NCBI RefSeq assembly: GCF_007923255.1
Contig: NZ_VOHJ01000016.1
Coordinates: 1-64,000 of the forward strand
Source of the DNA: Vulcaniibacterium thermophilum
GTDB taxonomy: Bacteria > Pseudomonadota > Gammaproteobacteria > Xanthomonadales > Xanthomonadaceae
Direction: 5' to 3'
Length of the DNA stretch: 64,000 nucleotides
Positions 45,298-51,561 of this stretch are shown here, one piece after another. The notes under the pieces were generated by a model. It was given only the letters and a program-made list of their open reading frames with translations, was not told the origin of the DNA and did no database searches. The position numbers were made by a program, and so were the translations under genes. Each line of letters starts with the position of its first letter. Position 1 is the first letter of the stretch.

Positions 45298-46443
45298 ATG
45301 TACATCTCTCGCTTCCGATTGCGCAACTGGAAGAATTTTCAATCTGTCGATACTCGTCTAGGTGGGCGCGCGTTCGTCATTGGTCCCAACGCTTCCGGAA
45401 AATCGAACCTCCTGGATGGGTTTCGTTTTCTGCGTGATGTCGCTCGCGACGGCTTGAAAAAGGCCGTAGATGATCAGCGTGGCGGCATTTCGGCCATCCG
45501 GTGCTTGGCCGCGCGTAGGCACAGCCATATCGAGCTTCTGGTTGAGCTGCGGGAGGCTCCTTCCGCGGATGGTCCGCCTGACTGGGAATATGAGCTCGTC
45601 GTTAATCAGGACAATAACAAGCGGCCGCAGGTTATCCGCGAGGTTGTGCGTAAGGGGGGGGCGCCAGTTCTCATGCGCCCGGACGAATCGGATGAGGCGG
45701 ATCCCCAGCGTCGAACTCAAACTGCGCTGGAGCAGATTTCATTAAACAAAGAATTTCGTGCGGTCGCCGAATTCTTTGACTCCATATCGTATCAGCATCT
45801 GCTTCCGCAGGTTGTGCGTGATCCCCGTAGTTTTACCTCGGGGGTTGTTTCTAATGATCCGTTCGGCCGGGATTTTTTGCTTCGAATATTGCAGACGCGC
45901 GCGGACATCAGGAAGTCTCGTTTGGAAAAGATCAGGCGTGCGCTCGCCGTAGCGGTACCGCAGTTGGTCGATTTGGATGCCGAGATGGACAAATCGGGCG
46001 TCCCACACCTTTGGGGTGCCTATGAGCACTGGCGCCCTAACGCGGCGCGCCAGAACGAGAGTCAATTTTCCGACGGTACTCTCCGACTTCTCGGGTTGCT
46101 TTGGTCTATGTTTGAGGGTGGCGGTCCGCTCTTGTTGGAAGAGCCAGAAATCTCACTCCATCCTGATGTGGTGCGACAGATTCCTCGGCTCTTCGACAAG
46201 ATTCAGAGAGAGCGAAAGATTGCGCGGCAACTGATCGTCTCTACTCACTCGGAGGACCTGCTTTCGGACCCTTCGATTGCTTTGGAGGAGATTGTGCTCC
46301 TCGTGCCCTCTGCGGAGGGTACGGAGATCGTGACGCCGACGGGTGCGGACTTTGCCGCGGTTAAATCGGGCCTCCGCCCCGCGGATGTCATGCTTCCGAA
46401 AGCTGCACCGAAGTCGGTCGAGCAGCTCACGCTTGCGTTTTAG
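45298..46443 (+). CDS. AAA/ABC-type ATPase (AAA_21/OLD-like), putative defence ATPase
   Basis: 381-residue SMC/ABC-like ATPase. It begins with MYISRFRLRNWKNFQSVDTR and has Walker A GPNASGKSN (29-37), a signature-like QFSDGTLRLLGLL (256-268), Walker B PLLLEEPEISLHP (277-289) and switch His317 in IVSTHSEDLLS. There is no fused TOPRIM domain, unlike full OLD nucleases; the separate TOPRIM-like gene starts 2 bases after its stop. Base composition and codon use are clearly lower in GC than the flanks (roughly half GC by eye), suggesting transfer. TGAGG precedes the ATG. Confidence 0.85.
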   Translation: MYISRFRLRNWKNFQSVDTRLGGRAFVIGPNASGKSNLLDGFRFLRDVARDGLKKAVDDQRGGISAIRCLAARRHSHIELLVELREAPSADGPPDWEYELVVNQDNNKRPQVIREVVRKGGAPVLMRPDESDEADPQRRTQTALEQISLNKEFRAVAEFFDSISYQHLLPQVVRDPRSFTSGVVSNDPFGRDFLLRILQTRADIRKSRLEKIRRALAVAVPQLVDLDAEMDKSGVPHLWGAYEHWRPNAARQNESQFSDGTLRLLGLLWSMFEGGGPLLLEEPEISLHPDVVRQIPRLFDKIQRERKIARQLIVSTHSEDLLSDPSIALEEIVLLVPSAEGTEIVTPTGADFAAVKSGLRPADVMLPKAAPKSVEQLTLAF

Positions 46444-46445
46444 CC

Positions 46446-47048
46446 ATGGAAGTCGAGCTGCTGGTCGAGGGATACACAGACGAAGTATTTATGCGGCATT
46501 GTCTTGCTGCGTTAGGTCTTCGGGTCGGCGTTGTATACGGAAAGCGTGGTATCGCCTATGTGCGCGAACGCGCCCAGGGGTTTTGTGCGCGCGGGCATTA
46601 CACGCCAATTTTGGTGCTTGCCGATCTTGTCGATATGCATGCCCCATGTCCGGCGGTGGCTCGGAGCCTTCTGGCGTCATCAATCCCGCATCTCGCGATG
46701 ATTAGGTTTGCGGTACCAGAGGTCGAGTCCTGGCTTCTCGCCTCTCGGTCTGAACTTGCCGCCTATCTACGAGTCTCGATTTCACGGGTGCCAACTGCTC
46801 CGGACGAGCTACAAGACGCTAAACAGGTGCTTGTGAATTTGGCACGCGGCAGTACTAGTGGCCGCATTCGGGATATGTTCGTCCCTCGGCCTAATTCGAG
46901 TGCATCGGTAGGGTCCGGTTACGTTGAAGGCTTCTGTGAGTTTATGGCTCACCACTGGCGGCTGAGCTCGGCGCTTGCGACATCGCCTAGCCTTGCTCGT
47001 CTTGTTGAAAGGGTGAGGGAGCGGTTCGGTTCTTCGCCAGTGCACTAA
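46446..47048 (+). CDS. TOPRIM-like small protein (DUF4276/RloB-like), partner of the ATPase
   Basis: 200-residue protein. It opens VELLVEGYTDEVFMRHCLAA, where E8 matches the TOPRIM glutamate. VLADLVDMHAPCP gives D60/D63, and FAVPEVESWLLAS gives E92/E94, the acidic pattern of OLD-type TOPRIM nucleases and of DUF4276/RloB proteins. LQDAKQVLVNL resembles the later PxK helix of DUF4276. Low-GC like its partner, and the two genes are separated by only 2 bases. Likely a nuclease effector controlled by the ATPase, but catalysis is not proven. Confidence 0.72.
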   Translation: MEVELLVEGYTDEVFMRHCLAALGLRVGVVYGKRGIAYVRERAQGFCARGHYTPILVLADLVDMHAPCPAVARSLLASSIPHLAMIRFAVPEVESWLLASRSELAAYLRVSISRVPTAPDELQDAKQVLVNLARGSTSGRIRDMFVPRPNSSASVGSGYVEGFCEFMAHHWRLSSALATSPSLARLVERVRERFGSSPVH

Positions 47049-47129
47049 GGGCGACGCATGCGCCGCACGCTCGCGCGGGCTACCACCGCGCGGCCTCGAT
47101 AGCCCGGTTGGCGCTGATAACGCGCGTAA

Positions 47130-47192
47130 GGCGGGTTGAAACCCGCCCTACGTCACGTGGGCCACCGGAGGTAGGGCGGGTCTTGACCCGCC
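47130..47192. repeat. GTAG-type REP pair, heads facing (BIME-like)
   Basis: Left element 47130-47151: GGCGGGTTGAAACCCGCC then CTAC (GTAG on the reverse strand). Right element 47171-47192: GTAG then GGCGGGTCTTGACCCGCC. The two GTAG heads face each other 80-145 bases upstream of the RAYT start, as expected for the substrate of a REP-associated transposase. Confidence 0.92.
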
Positions 47193-47274
47193 GTTGGCGA
47201 GCGGGGTGTTGTCCGACGTGCGGCTGCGGGATCGGCCGATGGCGTCTGGCGGACACACGTTCCACGCTCGCGTC

Positions 47275-47820
47275 ATGCCGAATTACCGACGCGTCCGGGT
47301 GCCGGGCGGTACCTACTTCTTCACCGTCAATCTGCTGGAGCGCCACCGGCGCCTGCTGGTCGAGCACATCGACGTGCTGCGCCTGGCGTTTGCCGAGGCG
47401 CGTGCGGCGCGGCCGTTCTTCGTGGTCGCCGCGGTGGTGCTGCCCGACCATCTGCATTGCGTCTGGACGTTGCCGCCGGGGGATGCCGACAACGCGACCC
47501 GCTGGCGACACATCAAGACCGCGTTCGCCCGCGCGTTGCCACCCGCCGAGCGGCGTTCGCCGCGTCGCGTGGCGAAGGGCGAGCGGGGCGTGTGGCAGCG
47601 ACGCTATTGGGAGCATTTGATCCGCGACGAGCGGGATCTCGCCGCGCATGTCGATTACGTGCACTTCAACCCGGTCAAGCATGGGCACGCCGCCTGCGCG
47701 GCTGCGTGGCCGTATTCGAGCGTGCATCGGTATGTGGCGCGTGGCGATCTCGCGGCCGACTGGGGAGTGGCTGGCGAGGCGGCCGGTGACGGGGGCGAGC
47801 GGGGCGCGCATGGGCGGTAA
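47275..47820 (+). CDS. REP-associated tyrosine transposase (RAYT, IS200-like)
   Basis: 181-residue Y1 HUH-family nuclease that likely mobilises GTAG-type REPs. It begins NYRRVRVPGGTYFFTVNLLE. The HUH motif is H59-L-H61 (VLPDHLHCVW), the catalytic Tyr is probably Y128 in DYVHFNPVKHG, and RYWEHLIRDERD lies between. The last ~16 residues (VAGEAAGDGGERGAHG) come from the first copy of the 88-bp tandem repeat, so the original C-terminus may have been replaced. The ATG at 47275 is the family's usual start; upstream in-frame ATGs are rejected. Confidence 0.9.
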   Translation: MPNYRRVRVPGGTYFFTVNLLERHRRLLVEHIDVLRLAFAEARAARPFFVVAAVVLPDHLHCVWTLPPGDADNATRWRHIKTAFARALPPAERRSPRRVAKGERGVWQRRYWEHLIRDERDLAAHVDYVHFNPVKHGHAACAAAWPYSSVHRYVARGDLAADWGVAGEAAGDGGERGAHGR

Positions 47821-48111
47821 GGCGGGTCAAGACCCGCCCTACCGCCGCTGGGAGTGGCTGGCGAGGCGGCCGGTGGCGGGGGCGAGCGGGGCGCGCATGG
47901 GCGGTAAGGCGGGTCAAGACCCGCCCTACCGCCGTCGGGGAGTGGCTGGCGAGGCGGCCGGTGGCGGGGGCGAACGGGCGCGCGGGGGCGTGCGTGAGGC
48001 GGGTCAAGACCCGCCCTACCGCCGTCGGGGAGTGGTTGGCGAGGCGGCCGGTCGCGGGGGCGAGCGGGGCGCGCATGGGCGGTAAGGCGGGTCAAGACCC
48101 GCCCTACTCCC
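47767..48111 (+). repeat. Four tandem ~88-bp units, each with a REP palindrome
   Basis: Units start at GTGGNTGGCGAGGCGGCCGG at 47767, 47854, 47942 and 48032 (periods 87, 88, 90; the last partial). Each ends with GGCGGGTCAAGACCCGCC followed by CTAC (palindromes at 47821, 47909, 47999 and 48086). Unit 1 begins inside the RAYT coding end, so the transposase tail plus REP was amplified as one block. All four REPs have the same orientation. Confidence 0.93.
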
Positions 48112-48115
48112 GGCC

Positions 48116-48592
48116 TCACCCGCGCCGGGCGGCCTCGATGGCGGCGATGTCGATCTTGCGCATCTGCATCATCGCTTCGAACGCGCGCTTGGCGGCGGCC
48201 GGGTCGGGGTCGGCGATGGCGGCGGTGAGCGCGCGCGGGGTGATCTGCCAGGAGATGCCCCAGCGGTCCTTGCACCAGCCGCAGGCGCTTTCCTCGCCGC
48301 CGTTGCCGACGATGGCGTTCCACAGGCGGTCGGTTTCGGCCTGGTCGTCGGTCGCCACCTGGAACGAGAACGCCTCGCTGTGCCGGAACGCCGGGCCGCC
48401 GTTGAGGCCCAGGCAGGGAAGGCCCATCACGGTGAACTCGACGGTGAGCACGTCGCCCTGCTTGCCGGAGGGGTAGTCGCCGGGGGCGCGGTGGACCGCG
48501 TGCACGGCGCTGTCGGGGAAGGTCTGTGCGTAGAAGGTGGCGGCGTCCAGCGCGGTGCCGTCGTACCACAGGCAGATGCGGTTCTTGTCCAT
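48116..48592 (-). CDS. PhnB-like VOC (glyoxalase/bleomycin-resistance fold) protein
   Basis: 158-residue protein of the 3-demethylubiquinone methyltransferase-like/PhnB group of VOC proteins: NRICLWYDGTALDAATFYAQ, FTVMGLPCLGLNGGPAFRHS, then CGWCKDRWGISWQITPRAL, followed by the family's terminal AFEAMMQMRKIDIAAIEAA. Members are ligand-binding or metal-binding and mostly uncharacterised. GGAGAA precedes the ATG at 48592. Its stop lies 5 bases from the REP tandem array. Confidence 0.88.
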   Translation of the reverse strand: MDKNRICLWYDGTALDAATFYAQTFPDSAVHAVHRAPGDYPSGKQGDVLTVEFTVMGLPCLGLNGGPAFRHSEAFSFQVATDDQAETDRLWNAIVGNGGEESACGWCKDRWGISWQITPRALTAAIADPDPAAAKRAFEAMMQMRKIDIAAIEAARRG

Positions 48593-48743
48593 CGGGTTCT
48601 CCTTCGGTTGGGGTGACTGCTCCCTGCGACGAACGGGCGGGGCGGAAATCGACGCCGCGTTCGGGCGACGGGCGGTCGCCGCCGTTGCGACGCTCCCCGC
48701 TCCGCCGGCATCTCCGTGCGCATCGTTCACGACGGGAGCCGTC

Positions 48744-49790
48744 ATGGCCGCAGCGACAGGACAGGAACGCGCGCGCCGGGTGCGCGGCTGGGGCATGGTG
48801 CTGGCGCTGATGGCGGCGGTGGCGCAGGCGCAGTCGCCGATGGAACGGGACGACCGCACGGTCGAGCGGCTGCGCGCCGAAGGCGTCCGGCACGAGTCCG
48901 GCCAAGTGGTGCTGTGGACGCTGCCCGGCGAGATGCCGGCGGAACGCGCGCAGGCGCTGGCACAAACGCTGGACCGCACCGCAGCGGCGGTGTCGGCGCT
49001 CCTGGGCCGCCGGCTGGATACCGCGCACTACGCCGACGACCGGCTGCACGTGTTCGTCGCTTCCGGCATCGGTGCCTCGCACGTGTACGCCGGATACGAC
49101 CACATGGCGCACGACCGGCCGTATCTGTTCTTCGACCTGCGCAAGGTCCGGCGCGGCGACGCGCCGTTCGCGCACGAGCTGGCCCACGTGCTGGTGTGGC
49201 GCTTCGGCTCGCATTCGCTGCGCGAGGGGCTGGCGACGTACGTCGAGCTGGAACTGGCCGCGCGCGGCGAAGCCTCGGCCTCGGGGCTGTTCGGCATGCA
49301 CGATGCGGACAGCGCGGAGTCGCGCGCGGCGGCGATCGCGCGCAGCGATGCGGGGTTGCGCGTGCTGCCCTGGATCGGGCGCAACGGGCACGCCGACGCG
49401 GCGGTCACCTCGCTCGAGGACGAATCCTCGCGCGAGGCGTACTACGTGCTGTCGCAGTCGTTCGTCCGTTATCTGGTGACGTCGCTCGGCCTTGCCACCG
49501 TGCTCGACGTGCATGCGGATGCCGACCCGGAAGCCGCGCTGCGTGCGCGCAGCGGAAAGCCGCTGGAGGCATGGCGCGAGGCGTGGTGGTCGGCGCTTCG
49601 CGCGTCGCGTGGCCGACCCCGGTCGCGTCGGCGGGTCTTGACCCGCCGCGCGGGGCGTTGGGCTTCGCCTTCGGCTCAGCCCAACCTACGCATTCGACCC
49701 CGTCGCGTCGGGCGGGTCCTGACCCGCCGCGGGGGCGTTGGGCTTCGCCTTCGGCTCAGCCCAACCTACGAGCTCGATCCCGTCGCGTAG
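48744..49790 (+). CDS. Exported HExxH zinc-peptidase-like protein with REP-encoded tail
   Basis: 348 residues. N-terminal signal sequence about 15-29 (MVLALMAAVAQAQ). A gluzincin-like active site is H144-E-L-A-H148 with a downstream E161 in SLREGLATYVELE, as in M1/M61-like peptidases. Residues to about 289 form a normal-looking protein. From about 290 the sequence is Arg-rich and repetitive (RRVLTRRAGRWASPSAQPN...), coded by the REP array. The UAG stop is the head of a GTAG REP, so the native C-terminus may be shorter. Confidence 0.7.
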   Translation: MAAATGQERARRVRGWGMVLALMAAVAQAQSPMERDDRTVERLRAEGVRHESGQVVLWTLPGEMPAERAQALAQTLDRTAAAVSALLGRRLDTAHYADDRLHVFVASGIGASHVYAGYDHMAHDRPYLFFDLRKVRRGDAPFAHELAHVLVWRFGSHSLREGLATYVELELAARGEASASGLFGMHDADSAESRAAAIARSDAGLRVLPWIGRNGHADAAVTSLEDESSREAYYVLSQSFVRYLVTSLGLATVLDVHADADPEAALRARSGKPLEAWREAWWSALRASRGRPRSRRRVLTRRAGRWASPSAQPNLRIRPRRVGRVLTRRGGVGLRLRLSPTYELDPVA

Positions 49791-49808
49791 GACGGGTCCT
49801 GACCCGCC
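49613..49808. repeat. REP array of alternating GGCGGGTC and GTTGGGCT palindromes
   Basis: Two and a half ~80-bp tandem units. Type A palindromes (GGCGGGTCNTGACCCGCC) lie at 49630, 49711 and 49791 (the last GACGGG, with GTAG head at 49787). Type B palindromes (GTTGGGCT...AGCCCAAC then CTAC) lie at 49657-49689 and 49737-49769. The whole array lies inside the 3' ends of two convergent genes. Confidence 0.92.
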
Positions 49809-50056
49809 GCGGTGCCCTGCGCGTCGGACGCGGGTTGCAGCAGGCGGGCGACCTCGTCGGCGCTCAGCAGCGCGTAGTCGTGCGCGTCGAGCTCGGGCGC
49901 CAGGCGCGCCCAATGCCGGGCGTGGCCATCGCTCAACCGCAGCCGGCGCAGGAAGCGCATCGGGCCGAGCCGGCGTTCGAGCTCGACCGCCGGCTGCAGG
50001 CAATCCGGCACGGCGACGTATACGCCCGACCGTGCGCGATACAACGCGAGGTCCAT
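49766..50056 (-). CDS. Small protein of unknown function with REP-encoded end
   Basis: 96-residue protein, family not recognised: MDLALYRARSGVYVAVPDCL, then LERRLGPMRFLRRLRLSDGH and an LDAHDYALLSADEVARLL helix. The last ~12 residues (GQDPSYATGSSS) and the UAG stop are REP sequence; the stop is the TAG of a GTAG head. It overlaps the convergent peptidase-like gene by 25 bases. The N-terminal ~80 residues have normal coding character, so I take it as a real gene, with some doubt. Confidence 0.6.
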   Translation of the reverse strand: MDLALYRARSGVYVAVPDCLQPAVELERRLGPMRFLRRLRLSDGHARHWARLAPELDAHDYALLSADEVARLLQPASDAQGTAAGQDPSYATGSSS

Positions 50057-50132
50057 TCCACGCCTCTTCGCCGAGGGGTAGGGCACGTTAGGACGCCGCA
50101 GGCGCGCCTTCCGTGCGGAACCCCACACAGCG

Positions 50133-50853
50133 CTAGTCGGCAACCGTGCCGAGCAGGCGCTCGTACTCGCGGTGCAGGATCGAATAGCACTCGCAACTGC
50201 GTCCGGCGAGCGCATCGCGGTCGAGCAGACGGATGCGGCCGGCGGCTGCAGCGCAGCGCGCCCGCGCCCTGCAGGCGCCGCGCGATCTCCGAGATGCCTT
50301 CGCGGCGCACCCCCAGCAGGTTGGCGATCGCTTCCTGGGTGAGCCGCAGCTCCTCGCCCGGCACGCGGTCGAACGCCAGCAGCAGCCACTTGCTGAACTG
50401 CCGCTCGAGCGAGTGGTGGCGGTTGCAGATCACCGCCTGCGCCATCTGCGACAGCATCAGTTGCGTGTAGCGCAGGATCATCAACTGGAACGCGCCGCCG
50501 CGTTGGAACTCGCGCTGCACCACGTCGTCCTTCAGCACGTAGCCCTCGCCGGCGATCTGCACTTCGCCGCGCGTGGGCGTGCTGGTCGAGTCCACCAGCA
50601 CCGACACGCCGACCACGCCTTCGTTGCCGACCATCGCGATCTCGCCGGTGGTGCCGTCCTCCATCACGTACAGCAGCGAGACCACGCCGCTGCAGGGAAA
50701 ATAGATGTGGCTGTTGCGCAGGTCGGATGCGTACAGCACCTTGCCGACCGGCAATTCGATCCGTTGCAGATGGGGCTGCAGCCGCGCGCGGACGTCGGCG
50801 GGCAGGCGGTCAAGCAGACGGTTGCTGGATCTCCACCTCGGAGATGAGGCCAT
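50133..50853 (-). pseudogene. Crp/Fnr-family transcription regulator, frameshifted near the C-terminus
   Basis: Residues 1-204 read as a normal Crp/Fnr regulator without cAMP-specific signs: cyclic-nucleotide-like barrel (LPVGKVLYASDLRNSHIYFP, EIAMVGNEGVVGVSVLV), then winged helix RLTQEAIANLLGVRREGISE. After LRCSRR (about 50241) the frame breaks. The conserved end GRIRLLDRDALAGRSCECYS continues in the other frame to a UAG at 50133. A single extra C in the CCGCCGGCC stretch explains it. This may be a real mutation or a sequencing error. Confidence 0.8.
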
Positions 50854-51156
50854 GCGCGGCAGCGCTCCCTGTCGAACGGATCATTCTCGGTCGCAGGGTC
50901 AGGGACGTATGTACGCAAGCGCACATAGGGCGGTGGTTCCGCGTGGCCGTGGGGCGTCGCCCCCAGCAGGCCCCTCCGAATGATGGGTAGGAGGGCTGGG
51001 GCAGCCTGCGCGCTTGGTGCGACGATTGCAAGCGGTGGCGCGTGAAGAGTGATCGCCGAGGGCCGGTTCCGTCTTCGCTGTGCGTCGTCACGCGTTGCCG
51101 ATGACCCGTGGAGGAGCGGCTTCAGCCGCGCCCGATGGTCGCGGCCGCAGCCGCGC
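50854..51156. other. Intergenic region with a head-to-head REP pair
   Basis: 303 bases without a supportable gene. At the right end, 51108-51130 (GTGGAGGAGCGGCTTCAGCC) and 51140-51160 (CGCGGCCGCAGCCGCGCCTA) form an opposed pair of another REP type built on GGCGCGGCTG/CAGCCGCG. The GTAG head on the reverse strand (CTAC at 51157-51160) contains the stop codon of the receiver gene. The rest shows no clear feature. Confidence 0.65.
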
Positions 51157-51561
51157 CTACGAGGGGTGGGCGGTGGAGGAGGTGTCGCCGCGCGTCTGCA
51201 GCAGCGGCATCAGTTGCGCCATCTCCACCGGCTTCTCGCAGCGGGGGATGTCGCCGAACTCGGCCGGTAGCGCCCAGGCGTCGTAGCCGGTGGCGAACAC
51301 CACCGGCACGCCGCGGCGGCGCAGTTCCTCGACCACCGGGAACACCACGCCGCCCTGCAGGTTGACGTCGAGCACCGCGCCGTCGAGCGAGCCGTCGGCG
51401 CGCGCGAGCGCGAGCGCGGCTTCGACCGTGGGCGCCGGGCCGATCACGTCGGCGCCTTCCTCCTGCAGCCTTCGGCACAGCTCGCTGGCCATCAGGTATT
51501 CGTCCTCGGCCACCAGGATGTGGCGTCCGTGCAGGGACTGCGAGGGCGTGCGGTCAGGCAT
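51157..51561 (-). CDS. Single-domain response regulator (receiver only)
   Basis: 134-residue receiver: HILVAEDEYLMASELCRRL with acidic E19/D20/E21, phospho-acceptor D65 in GAVLDVNLQGG, and conserved Lys in CEKPVEMAQL. No output domain. It overlaps the upstream HWE kinase gene by 8 bases, so the pair is co-translated and the receiver is the likely phosphate acceptor. The stop codon is the TAG of a REP head, so the last residues (TSSTAHPS) may be new. Confidence 0.88.
   Translation of the reverse strand: MPDRTPSQSLHGRHILVAEDEYLMASELCRRLQEEGADVIGPAPTVEAALALARADGSLDGAVLDVNLQGGVVFPVVEELRRRGVPVVFATGYDAWALPAEFGDIPRCEKPVEMAQLMPLLQTRGDTSSTAHPS

Noticed and set aside
47767-48111. CRISPR array with ~88-base period
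   Set aside because: The units are near-identical throughout, so there are no unique spacers, and the palindromes match dispersed REPs.
50233-50847. Forward-strand open frame across the Crp-family gene
   Set aside because: It is the exact antisense of a clear Crp/Fnr domain; its translation has no family features and is His/Val/Gln-rich.
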